Shown one piece after another: positions 24,400-34,761 of a stretch of 64,000 bases of DNA. The stretch spans positions 15,133-79,132 of the forward strand of contig KQ965738.1 of NCBI GenBank assembly GCA_001574975.1, read 5' to 3'. Both the position numbers and the translations under genes were made by a program. This DNA comes from Gonapodya prolifera JEL478 (Eukaryota; Monoblepharomycota; Monoblepharidomycetes; Monoblepharidales; Gonapodyaceae). The notes below the pieces were generated by a model. It had not been told where the DNA came from. It saw only the letters and a list, made by a program, of their open reading frames with translations, and made no database searches. Each line of letters begins with the position of its first letter. Position 1 is the first letter of the stretch.

Positions 24400-24553
24400 A
24401 CATTATAGACACTGCGTTACATATTCCGTCTACTCCCTTGGACATCGTTCACCTTAGTTATAGCTCATGTTACATATTCCGTCTGCTGCCTTGCCCAACA
24501 TTATGGACACGGCGTTACATATTCCCTCTGCTCCCTTGCCCATCGTTCACCTT
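24400..24553. repeat. Minisatellite made from the 3' end of the SDR gene
   Basis: A unit with core ACATTAT.GACAC.GCGTTA followed by CATATTCC.TCT.CTCCCTTG occurs at about 24400-24455 and 24498-24553, 98 bp apart, with a shorter third copy at 24469-24497. The rightmost copy is the true end of the SDR coding region on the minus strand (codons KVNDGQGSRGNM plus stop). The others would encode KVNDVQGSRRNM plus stop and a shorter form. So the terminal codons and stop of the gene have been tandemly copied into its own 3' region. Confidence 0.7.
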
Positions 24554-25631
24554 GATGATGGCTCCCGTCACGAAATCCGAGCTCGGGCTGACCAAATACA
24601 ACAACGTAGAGTCCAGCTGCTCGGGCTGTCCTATCCGCTTGCGCGCAAAACCAGCCGCCATCAACTCCTCCTTGCCCTGCGCGACGCGCTTGATCATTCC
24701 CTCCATCATTTCAGAAATGAAGGCCCCCGGGCAAATGCAATTGACGTTGATATTGTAGTGGGCCCACTCGGCAGCCAGGGCCTCGGTCATCCGTGCGATG
24801 GCCGTTTTGGTGACGGCGTACTGGGGTGGAACACGTGAGTCACACCCCTTCGCTCCACACTGCACGGATTTCGCAAGCTCACCAAAGCAGCACCGCCTCC
24901 GTCATACCGAAAGTGAGCGGTTGACGAAATGTTGACGATGTTGCCGGGCTTCTTTGCGGCGATGAGGCGTCGGGCAACTTCGCAGGCCAGAATCCTGGAA
25001 CGGGGAGCATGAATGTCACGCGGGCTGGAGCTCCTGGGACATGCGAGACCCCTCCACTCACCAAGGGCCGCGAAGATTGACTCCAATGACTTGGTCGATG
25101 AGTTCGGTTGACATCTTCCGAGAGGGGTGTTAGACGATGCTATGGGGCGATACATGCAATGTCGCGCTTCCAGATTTACCTTGTGCGCTCTCTGAGCATC
25201 CGGGATGCCTGGAGGAGGGATTGCCTAATCACACAGATCGGAATGGCCACCAATCGAACATACCCGCATTGTTTACCAAAATATCGACCGTTCCAAACTC
25301 CTTTTCCAACTTTTCCACAGCGGCAATCATTGCCTTGGCATCGGTCGCGTCCATTTGGATGGGAATCGCGATTCCGCCCGCCGCCTTGATTTCCTTTGCG
25401 AGGGCTTCCAGTCGGTCGATTCGTCTCGCGGCTAGTCCAACCTAGTAAGATCGTAGCAATTGAGAGGTCTGGGCTGGTCCTTGTGGTCGGTTGCCGAAAT
25501 AATCTTACCTTGGCTCCGCAAGCCGCCAACACCTTGGCAAATCGTACACCAAGACCCGCCGATGCCCCTGTGACGAGGGCCACACGTCCCTTCAAGTCCG
25601 TCGAGAAGTTGGGCAGCGGGTATTGTGGCAT
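24515..25631 (-). CDS. Short-chain dehydrogenase/reductase (classical SDR)
   Basis: NAD(P)-dependent oxidoreductase. Begins MPQYPLPNFSTDLKGRVALV with the cofactor motif TGASAGLG. NNAG is read across the exon join near 25270, NISSTA gives the catalytic Ser, and YAVTKTAIARMTEALAAEWA gives the Tyr-x3-Lys. The usual NVNCICPGAFISEMM follows. The end is VTGAIIKVNDGQGSRGNM with stop at 24515. Five to six exons. Closest in style to 3-oxoacyl-ACP reductase/gluconate-5-dehydrogenase type SDRs, but substrate cannot be read from sequence. The last codons belong to the minisatellite described separately. Confidence 0.85.
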
Positions 25632-25838
25632 CTGGAATGGAAACGAGAGTCGGAGGCGTTGTGCCGATGTCGACGCTTAATTAATCTGTCATTTTGCCGA
25701 TGTTGACCCCGATACTTCCGAAGCTGGTCCCAAGATTGAAGGCAAGACAGAGCACTAGTGTACCCATCGCGAAGTGCGACGATGAGTCAGTTCAGTATTG
25801 GAAGTCTCTGAAAAATGAATCTGGACGAGGATGATCCT

Positions 25839-26850
25839 TTATGTATTGCGAACCACAACACTTTTCCCACGGCGTCGGAAACTTAAACTGCGAAGCGCCC
25901 GTTTACGCTCACCATCGTCCCCGGTTGCTCTGGCATGCTGATGCTGAGCCTCGGCTGTGGGGCCAGACTCATTTGTCCGAACTCCCCCGCTCTCCCACCT
26001 TCCACGTTGACTGCGGATTTTCGGCGCGAGAGCAGCGCCTTTTCGGGGACGTCCTACGCAGTGGAGCCTCGCGGGTGAAGCGACGCGGTGCGTACAACAG
26101 ACGGCCCAGGGTTTGATTGTGACATCTTTGTTGTTGAAAACGGGTATGCTTGCGGAGGGGACATTCTTGTTCATGTGCGCGAAAACCATCGCTCTCAAGA
26201 CGCGCGCAATGGCGCTGTGCGATTCGGTGAGCTTATGGTGCAGTGATACGATGAGTTGGGGTCTGTTTCGATTTTTATTGCCTCGGCGGGGGTACAGCAG
26301 AAGTATCATGCACGTACCGACGAAAAAGAACCACCAAAAAACCCAAGATTTTTCCAAAGTAAAATGGACAATCTGTTTGTAGAGGCATATTATAGTCTGG
26401 TTGAAGGGTTCCACCTTTCTCAGTCATTCGATGCGTAACCCGAAATCATTTGCAGTTTCCAAAATGACCAGCCGTTGGATACTGGAGGAAATGTGGTAGA
26501 AGAGAATGCAAAAAATTGAGCGCGCTGAGAATGACGAGGAACAGTGCGAGAGGTGCACTCATGTCGGGCCACGAGCAGATACCAAACTCCGGCATGTATT
26601 GGTAGCTTGAAGGATTTTGTCGGCGGAAGACGGTAGTTTGGGAACACTCCAGTGATCACAGTTGAAAGCAGCACGGGAACAGCGAGTATCAACACTTCAC
26701 ACGTTGATGGTTTTGGTCTCGAAGTGGGTAAAGCATTACACAAATCAGCGGTTCAAGGACACCAAAATCCTCGAGATATGGACCCAACAGTATTTTGTGC
26801 ACACCATTGCGCCCCTGGTGACGCTCCGTCTCCCTCACGGCGACCCTGGG
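25839..26850 (-). CDS. Candidate multi-pass membrane protein, exon structure unresolved
   Basis: Not recognised. Several hydrophobic segments lie in order on the minus strand: VLILAVPVLLSTVITGVFPN, then in another frame APLALFLVILSALNFLHSLL, then SWVFWWFFFVGTCMILLLYP. A basic tail follows (RRGNKNRNRPQLIVSLHHKL; PVFNNKDVTIKPWAVCC) with stop at 25839. The first two hydrophobic stretches are close enough to belong to one spliced gene. The pattern of spans separated by short loops with a basic cytoplasmic-looking tail would fit a receptor- or transporter-like protein, but no family motif is seen. The start is unknown; an ATG near 26813 (MVCTKYCWVHISRIL) is one option. Confidence 0.3.
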
Positions 26851-26950
26851 GCGCTTCCACGGGCGGCTGCGGCCCGATATGCGACTGCAGTCCACGCATC
26901 TCTCCCTCCCCGTGACCCCGCCCGCGCTTCCAGGAATTCGACTAGTCACC

Positions 26951-28224
26951 GCGTGAAAGGGCCAAGACTCCGGCGGGGAGCTAACTCACAGAACTAACCC
27001 ACGGGTGGGTAACTGAGTAGGACCCTGGCCGCTCATGCCTGCTCCAGGCAGCCCACCTCGCCCCAGAAGCGACTCTTCTCTGAGAACAAGCGCATGGAAG
27101 CTTGCAATGCAGGACGCCTCAGGGAGCTCAGCAGGCCTGTTTGTTGCCGTCTTGCTTGCCTTCACTCGTGCTCCCAGGCCAAGAAGTTCGTGTCGGACCA
27201 CTTTTGCTCTCTCGAGCCCGTGCTGAAACTATCTGCCGGCGCCATAAGTGTCGCTCTTGGCCAACCTGTGGTCTGCATCGGATCTCGACAACAGCGGGAT
27301 GACCAGGTGTACGCAGAGGGACCCTGATCTGGAGACGCTCCCGCTCCCGGACTTGGTGGTATTCCGCTGGACGAGACCCTGGAGCACCGTCCCCCTGAAC
27401 CAACGCCGGGGCCTCCTTTTGAGGACCCCGACTAACTTTTTCCATCCTTCACATGGCGCATCGTCACCCACACAGGTATGGTCGTCCATCCTCCTCAAAT
27501 ACGTTTGTGAACCGTCAACGCCGGAGGTCACCCACCTCCTTTCCCTTTCTTTTACATCGCTCTAAATATGCTGGCGGCAACGGAGGTGACGGCCCACCTC
27601 GCCCAATCAACGGGACCGCTCACCCCTCTCAGAGGAGCTGCCGGGGCGTCAGAATGGATTCCCTGTTGTACAAAGGCCCAAATCGAAACCTGGGCCAAGG
27701 CTGTTGTGGACATCGGACACCAGGAGCACTGTGTCGGGCTTACCTGCGACCTAATTCCTAAAGCGCGCCCCAGGGCTCGGGAAGAGCGAACTGCAAAACG
27801 TTCAAGGCTCACCTCGCAGAGGTGCGCAGGCTGGCTGCGTTGGTCACCACATAGGTACCTGAGCTCTAGAGTTTAGATGGTAGTTTCAAATGTATTTCCA
27901 AGTCTGAGATACAGGTATTAATCAAATTAATCCTTTTGACAAATTCTAATTCAAGCCCCCGACAGGAGGCGCGAATTGCATGTATCGCTCGCTCCGGGCG
28001 AGCTCAAGGCAAGGGCTTTACTATCTTATTTGATCAGCACCGATCGCAATTAGACCCTCCGCTCAGGACGGAGAAAAAACGACAAACAAACGTCATATTC
28101 CACCAACATATTGCAGGAATGTCTTTTGTGTCTAGACCCGGTGAGATACAAGTACAAAAAGACGTTGCGAAGATGTGCGTACGACGGACCCCGCCGTCGA
28201 CTGAAGCTGCAAAGACTAACACTT
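26951..28224. other. GC-rich stretch without a convincing gene, then 3' flank of gene A
   Basis: From about 26950 to 27870 GC content rises and overlapping open frames of 60-105 codons occur on both strands. They look like composition effects: no domain, no signal peptide, no conserved splicing pattern. Composition differs sharply from the AT-rich sequence that starts at ~27880. The segment could be a decayed transposon or an acquired fragment; nothing proves it. 27880-28224 is AT-rich 3' flank of gene A. Confidence 0.4.
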
Positions 28225-30616
28225 TCACATGCCCGGTCCCCGTACATCGATTGAAGAAGCAGTAGATGGAGGCATCTGCGGGGTGTCAAAGTGATGAATG
28301 CACACGTCGGCACAGCAACTTCACTGATCATTACTCACGGCGTAGACAGCCATTCCAGGACCCGTCAGTCTTGCGGTGTCCGTGTTCCCATAGTACATGC
28401 TATCACCGCCATCGCCTCCGCCCCGGGAGAAGATCCTCGACGTGCCCGCCTGGATCCTTGCCCGCTCAGCCAAAACGGCGCTGTGCGTCTCCATGGATTG
28501 TGACACGAATCGAGACATACTCATAGAGGGGTTGTAGCCGACCCCCGGAGGAGCGAGGTACGAATTGTCTGCGGGCGCCCCTTGGTAGTCGGAAAGGCGC
28601 AAGCACGAGCTACACGAGGCGTTTTAGTGGTGACCAGTATTCGACATATCAGGACAGCCACTCACAGTGGAATCATTCCAAACTGTCCTGTTTCCCGGTT
28701 CCATCCCATCGCCCATCCATCACGGAAGACATCTTTCAGTTCCACATATTGACCCGGCTTCGCAAGCATCTCGTCATCTGCTGAAGGGTCGAACTGACAA
28801 CGTCCACGCATCGTCAGACATATTGCTCTACAATCGGCCGCCGCCAACACTTACCCTGGTGGTACACTCCATGGGTGGACCATCGTAGGGCACGCTGAGT
28901 TCGTTCATGGCTCCCATCGGGCCAGCGATACTCTTGAACAACCAGTGAATTTGTGCCTTTTAATGCACGTTCAGCACGTTCAGAATTTGTCAATGATCCG
29001 CCATCGCGGTTCCAACAATTTTAACCAGAATACACACCTGCTGGGATGGAGGGGGCATCCCTCCAACCATTCCCACCACTCCTGTCTTCACAAAGCTATT
29101 GTTGTCGTCGGCGTACATAACACCGCTTTGCCCCATGCCCATGCTCCCATTGAGTGATGGAAGGTGAGACAAGGGAACTGGGCTCTGCGGGCCGTCGAAG
29201 GGTTGGTTTGGAGGGCGAGATTTCTTGCTGGGTGAGTTTCGGGGTCGGGACGCGGCATAAGACTCTGTACCACCGAATCGCTCTGAGTGAGAAGCAGTCG
29301 CAAGAGGCAAGCCCACAAAACTGACGTACCCATCACCCGCTCCCGCGCGGCGTTCTTGGCATTGTTCCTTATGACAAAGTAGCCCGCCGCTCCAATAACA
29401 GCCAAGCCAGCAAGAACCCCTCCCGCGATGGCGCCGACACTCGGGCCGCCACCCCCTCCTCCAGTATCTCCACCCGCTGCGGGATCATCGACTACATCTG
29501 TCGCAATACCAATGATGGTCGTGATCGTTCCCGTAGTGACTAGATGAAAAGGATGAGATGTCTGCCCAATACTGGACTTGAAGCGGCTTGCAACTCACTT
29601 TGTCTTGTAATGGTGGTAGACCGGCGAGATGTGGCACCTTATTTCGCCCCGATTAGATTCCGTGTCAGTTTATAGCGGCCTCCACGACTTACTTGTGCCT
29701 GCCCTTGTTGTTGCGGCGGGGGCGGATGTCCTGGCTGCAGCAGATTGGGTTGTTGGGGCAGCCGCTGCGCTGGCTGAGAGAAAGTGATGTCACACAGAAA
29801 GCCATTCGAAACCAAAGACATAACACTTACTAGTGCTTGGAGCATCAGATGGTGCAGCGGCGGATGTGGAGGAAGCGGCAGCAGGGGGTGCTGGCGAATC
29901 GGGAGTAAGTCGCATTCGAAGTTACGGGGAAAAATTTGTCAAATGGGTGAACGTACCCGAAGTTGGGGGGGGAGCAGCAGATGACGTTTGCGGACCTGGA
30001 CTGCTCGAGGCCGCAGATGTTGCTCCACCTCCACTCGTCGTTGGGGCTGAAAACGAAGCGATTCGGTCACACGTCGGTTATCGATCAACACGGCTGTGAT
30101 AAAAACTCACTGGGGTCGGGACAGCAGGATGTGTCGCCAAGACAAGCTACGTAGCCTTGACTACACTGACAAGTGGCACCAATGACTCCTATGAGTGAAG
30201 AATTGTGGTCCCACAATCATTTGCGTGTTCAGCATCCTTTCAATTGTTCGGAGAGCCAGTCACCTCGGCACACAAAAGGGGTCATACATCCTCCTGATAG
30301 CGTGGAGCAGGATTGCCCAAAAGTGGGAAGGCCACCACCCGGAGGAGGAGCAGATGATGTTTGGGCTGGCGGAGGTCCACCACTCGTCGTTCCACCCCCG
30401 TTAGTGGCGGTTTGGGCCACGACGCTCGAGACAAGCAAGAGCGCGATCGCTGAGTGAGGGAAAGGTGGGATGGTGTGGTGCGATTGGAGGAGGATGGCAG
30501 ATGACAGCCACCCCCAGTACCAAGGGTGGTAGAAGGAGTAATCCAGTCCATCAGGAGACGATGAGCGGGCAATGGAACGTATGGCCAACAAACCTGACGC
30601 CGCCAACGCCTTCATC
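28225..30616 (-). CDS. Gene A: single-span mucin-like membrane protein with cytoplasmic SH3 domain (A/D subtype)
   Basis: Signal peptide MKALAASAIALLLVSSVVAQ is created by an intron inside it (30455-30595). Then a Gly/Pro/Ser-rich part, Cys-rich stretches (GQSCSTLSGGCMTPFVC; GVIGATCQCSQGYVACLGDT + SCCPDP) and a long Ser/Thr/Pro/Ala-rich stalk. The membrane span is VGAIAGGVLAGLAVIGAAGY at ~29400 with a basic stop-transfer RNNAKNAARER. A disordered linker ends in HWLFKSIAG and SVPYDGPPMEC. The SH3 domain is FDPSADDEMLAKPGQYVELK + DVFRDGWAMGWNRETGQFGM. The tail is SRFVSQSMETHSAVLAERAR, and a last exon ends VRGPGM (stop 28225). The type I orientation suggests a wall/surface sensor binding proline-rich partners inside. 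Divergent from gene B. Exact function unknown; the architecture is well supported, the stalk exon joins less so. Confidence 0.75.
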
Positions 30617-30997
30617 CCGCGCGCTTGTCTTCGAGCCATGGGGTGGGCTTGTGTCCAAAAGAGGGCAAGCGATTTTACGCCAAACCGCACCAAGGCACCA
30701 ACTTCGGTCTCCAAAAAAAAGGTCAATTTTCTCCCAATAGGTCGTTCAAATGTGGAAGTGACATTACTTTTTGCTGTTCTCAAAAATACGGAGATACAAT
30801 GGTATGTTTTGTTGCGATGTGTTTCCCATTTTTTCCCCACTTTGCAACAAGAGCAAGAGCTCAAATTTTCACAGATGTCATTCCCAAAAATATATTGGTA
30901 TCATACGAAGAATGTCAGGTGGGGAGGTGTGAGTGAGGAGCACTGTAGAGGCCAAGCAGTGAGAGTGAGGGCTTCTGTCTCCTGCGAACCGGTAACG
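30617..30997. promoter_or_regulatory. Shared divergent upstream region of genes A and B
   Basis: 381 bp separate the ATGs of two paralogues transcribed away from each other, so both promoters must lie here or overlap. No coding signal is convincing, although an open frame runs in from gene B's start. An A-rich tract (~30714-30722) and an AT-rich patch (CCCAAAAATATATTGGTATC, 30883-30902) are the only visible landmarks. Confidence 0.5.
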
Positions 30998-33337
30998 ATG
31001 ATGTTGTCTTCATCGGGGATATGGCCCATCCTGGCCGGAATAATCGCAGCTACGCTCGTCGATGGGGCGGAGCTTCCTGCGTGGTCAATGAGTGGTTTGT
31101 AGAACACACGCCATTCTCGTTTTTGTGGAGACAACTCAACCTTGAATCGACCCGACACCATGCGATCTCTTGCCACATCCAACGGAAACATCGGAAAATT
31201 GCCTTGATAATCAGTCGCCTACTCGGCCGCGGGGGAGTTCCCACAGTTTGCTTCTTTCTCCGGGAGTCATTTGGAACGACGACTGTACCTTGGTGTTGAA
31301 CAAGTACAATTGTGCCCCAGTGGAGGAGTTATTCCAATTCAGGGTGTCTGCTGCGATGGAGGTGGTTGGTGTCCCGGGGGAACAACATGTAATGGGACAG
31401 CATGTTCTGGTACATGTCCAAGTATTTGCAGTAACGTGTGCACGAAGTGAGTTCTTGGTGGTATTGTAGTAATCCGCGACGTGCTCTTCTCATCTTTTGG
31501 AAACGAACAGCGTCGCATATGCTCCCGGGGACTGCGGGCAGTGTGGCAATGCTTGGTATGTCTTATCCACCATCCACCCCGCCTTGGATTCCTTTGCAAT
31601 TCCAAAACTCATCTGTTGTCCTCACAGTCCATCGACCACTAACGGAGGCGGTGCACGCATCTGCACCAATGGCGCCTGTTCTATAAGTTGCTTCAATGGA
31701 TACACCCTCACAGGATCCACCAACTGTGTCGCCGCGAGTGCAAATAGCTCCACATCTTCCAGCTCCAGTTCTTCGAGAACATCGTCATCGACCGGATCCC
31801 CAACCACGTCGAGCTCATCGTCCTCCTCATCCTCGTCGACCACATCATCTACTACCTCTAGGAGTTCAACTACCTCGACGTCGTCAAGAACTTCCACACA
31901 GGCTGCCTTGTCTGGCCCGTCTGCTACGGGTACCGCCTCCACAGGAGCGAACATGGGGAATGCTGAGTGAGTGCGATCCGCCTTGAGCGTTTGAATTACA
32001 CACCTCCACGAATGACATAATTTTCGTTCAAAAGTGATAAAAACGGCGGCGGCGGCTTAGCTCTTGGAGCCATGTGCGTTCCTTGTTGATAGAAACTCGT
32101 CAGAGGCGGCGTCCCTCACATCATCCAAACCCCGCCTCCCTTTTCTTTTCAGCATCGGCATTGCGGCCGCCGGCGTGGTTGCCCTCGCTGTCATCATCGG
32201 GGGTGCCATCTATCTCACCCGCAAGAAACCTGCCCCTCCTGCACCCCCATCATCCGTTACAGTTCCGCTTGCCCCGAACTCTGGCTCGTGGTCCGTTTCT
32301 GCACCGTCGACGGTCAGCGGGCAGCAGCAATTCCCTCAGCAGGGGGTTTATTATGCTTCAGGGCTCCAGCCCCCGCAGAATCTCCAGCCGCAGATGTCTG
32401 GGTGGGTGAATGATTGATAGGACGAATGAGTCCGTGAAGTAAATGTTGGGTATCCCAGGCCGAGTACGGCAAGTGATTGGAATTGGGCCAAAACGTCGCA
32501 AGGGTAAGCTCCCTGTGTCACTTCAGCCTCTCTTTCCTTCCTGCAAACCCCCGTCTATTTCCCAGTGGTGCTCCCCCGTCCCAGACGTCGGCCGGTTCGA
32601 CCCTCATCGGAGCTGCGGCAGTTGGTGCCGCAGGGGCATATGGAGCGCAGGACCAACAAGCCCACGTGAGTGCTGTTGCACGACTTGCCGCCACCCAGAC
32701 TACCTCCAACATCACTCTTCCCAACTTCCGCAACAGTGGTTCTTCTCGAGTTTAGCTGCACAGCAGGGCAAAATGGGTGACGATAGTATTCAATACATCG
32801 GACCTCCGCTTCCAGTCGTGGCTGCACACGACCCAACAGCGGAAGATGAGATTGCGCTGTCACCTGTAAGGCGAAGATGTTTTTTTTTTTTTTCATCGAA
32901 GTTGGAAGAATCATTCTTTTCTGGTTTGAAGGGAAATTTTGTCAACCTTGCAAGTGTATTCAAGGTGAGATCACTTCAATTCGGTCCAACCTTTGACCTT
33001 TTGGCTCACGCGTCCACGCCAAACAGGATGGATGGGCGATTGGAACCAACGTAAGACGTATGCCTCATTACACGAGAAGAGGCAAACCTGACGATGTTGT
33101 CGGGGCTTTCAGATTAACTCTCAAACTTATGGCGTTTTCCCTGTTGACTGTCTCCGACTTCCCTCCGCAAGCCAATCCGTGGGATCGGCCTCCCAGCGCA
33201 TAGCTTCCCGCAACGTCGCAGTGACGTCGCAAATACTGTCACAGCGTCAGTACGCAGGAGGCGCCCCACAAGGACCTGCGTTCCCTTACCCAAATCAAAG
33301 CCAGTACGGATTTGTTCGTGGTCCTCCACCATCCTAG
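30998..33337 (+). CDS. Gene B: Cys-rich single-span membrane protein with cytoplasmic SH3 domain (B/C/E subtype)
   Basis: Signal peptide MMLSSSGIWPILAGIIAATL. First Cys module: RRLYLGVEQVQLC, GVCCDGGGWCPGGTTCNGTA and CSGTCPSIC. Second Cys module: GDCGQCGN and, after an intron, ICTNGACSISCFNGYTLTGS + TNC. A long Ser/Thr run follows (coded by TC-rich repeats, 31740-31930). The membrane span is IGIAAAGVVALAVIIGGAIY at ~32160-32220, then LTRKK. The linker carries QWFFSSLAAQQGKMG and SIQYIGPPLPVVA. The SH3 domain spans four exons: DPTAEDEIALSP, NFVNLASVFK, DGWAIGTN and INSQTYGVFPVDCL. The tail has SRNVAVTSQILSQRQ and ends FVRGPPPS at 33337. Function not known; likely a surface sensor with an SH3 output, as for the other four paralogues. 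Confidence 0.75.
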
Positions 33338-33660
33338 TTCCCCACCAGTGGTGGATGCCAGAGGAAGGGAGGAATTATTATTGAATGGTCAAAAGGGAAT
33401 CATTTACAGGAGGTAGTACTATCAAACCCCTTGTTTTAAAGTCGTATTAGAAGTTGGATGAAGATATACTTGACAATCAGGACCCTCAGCCTGTCCGATC
33501 ATCACCCCCTTGACTCAAAGGATGCCAAACCCACACAAAATGCGCACAAGCGGAGGAGTCAGGTGGACATACAACACATGTCTCCAAAGACGATAAAGCA
33601 GAAAGGCCGTAAGCGGTGGTCCTTTTTGGGTTGGACGTCAACACAGTTCTCGATTCAATC

Positions 33661-34122
33661 ATGTCGATTGAACCCGTAGTTGCACCACGATCCCTCCCGA
33701 CACTCCAAACAACACACAGGATCAGTACCAAGTGAAAATCGCTGTTCCGAGTCCGGAAAACGACGCCAGGTGAGACGGATTCATCTTCAGCCTTTGTACC
33801 CAGAGATCCAACTGAATCGGCGGAAGTCGCCTCATCTCGCACTGCAGATTGTCTGGTCGAAGTGCCCAATCAGGGCACAGCAACTGTTGACACGGTGGCA
33901 CCACCTGCTGACAAGGTGACAAGGCCTGCTGACAATGGGAAACAGCCCGCTGACAAAGTCCAACCGCCCGGGAAGGCGGTTCGTGAGGAAACCGAGCCAC
34001 GAAAGCTTGACATTGGAGAAAGATCAAAGAATGATCGCTATGGTTGGAAGCGACTCGACGAACTACGCAAGAGTGACTATGACCCAAAGATGGTTGGGCC
34101 AATTGACAGGCTACCGTCGTAA
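33661..34122 (+). CDS. Small hypothetical protein with P-A-D-K/N repeats
   Basis: Not recognised. A spliced model gives MSIEPDQYQVKIAVPSPEND, then RDPTESAEVASS, then three repeat units (PPADKV, RPADNG, QPADKV) ending in PPGKAV, and a charged C-terminus (RSKNDRYGWKRLDELRKSDY with DPKMVGPIDRLPS). The model needs two very short introns (about 44 and 34 bp), so the N-terminal half is uncertain; the C-terminal frame 33780-34122 is open and continuous. The repeat is visible in DNA as repeated CCTGCTGACAA. No signal peptide or membrane span. Confidence 0.4.
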
Positions 34123-34761
34123 TTCCATACGAACGTGAGACGTTTTGTGGAGAAGGACTCGATGAGAACTGGAGCTGGAACATCAAAGTTTTGACTTTTT
34201 CCCTCCAGAGGAGTTTTCCTTCTTTCCTAAAACTTTGCATAGTACATCAGAGGTAGAAATTTGATTTGCGAGAATGAACAACGATTTGATTTTCTGAGTT
34301 CTGACTAGTAGGGAAGCGTGAGTGCGACAGGCCCGAAGTGTTTTGTCATGAATACCACACAGCAACACACACTTTGGCCCCCACCGCGATGTGTTGATTG
34401 TTCTCCAGTACTTCTCTCATGAAGCAGATTCTCTGGTACCCGGAATGGTGGATGAAGACATACAAGGGAAAAAAAGAAGAGGTGCCAAACTGCCTGGGCA
34501 TGGGGCGTTCCTTGATCTCACTGGCGGCGGTTGCCTCCTCGTCCAGCATGCGGCACGATTGGACCAAAGAACTTGCCACACCGAAAACTTTCTTGCACTG
34601 ACCACTGGACCTCCCAGATGCACTGGATGCCTATCGGGCACTCAGAATCGGTGCTCGGATGGGGGAGGGAATACTGGGAACCATGGATGTCACATATGGT
34701 CTCTTGGCAACCACTGAATCGACATCAGAGCACCAGACGTGCAAGATTTACGGCGTGGAGT
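34123..34761. other. Intergenic region, no gene supported
   Basis: Open frames on both strands here are short and mutually overlapping, with no domain or splice chain. The right end is the upstream region of the AA9-like/expansin-like gene; the frame is open upstream of its ATG but carries no recognisable protein. Confidence 0.45.

Noticed and set aside
24400-24553. CRISPR-like array
   Set aside because: Units are irregular in length, partly contain coding sequence of the adjacent gene, and the genome is eukaryotic.
30572-31102. Single 176-codon frame running into gene B's start
   Set aside because: The upstream part has no domain and covers gene A's first exon in antisense; the signal peptide at 30998 is the natural start.
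31622-31954. Very acidic 110-codon frame on the minus strand
   Set aside because: It is the mirror of the Ser/Thr repeat of gene B (TC-rich codons read backwards as Asp/Glu/Val).
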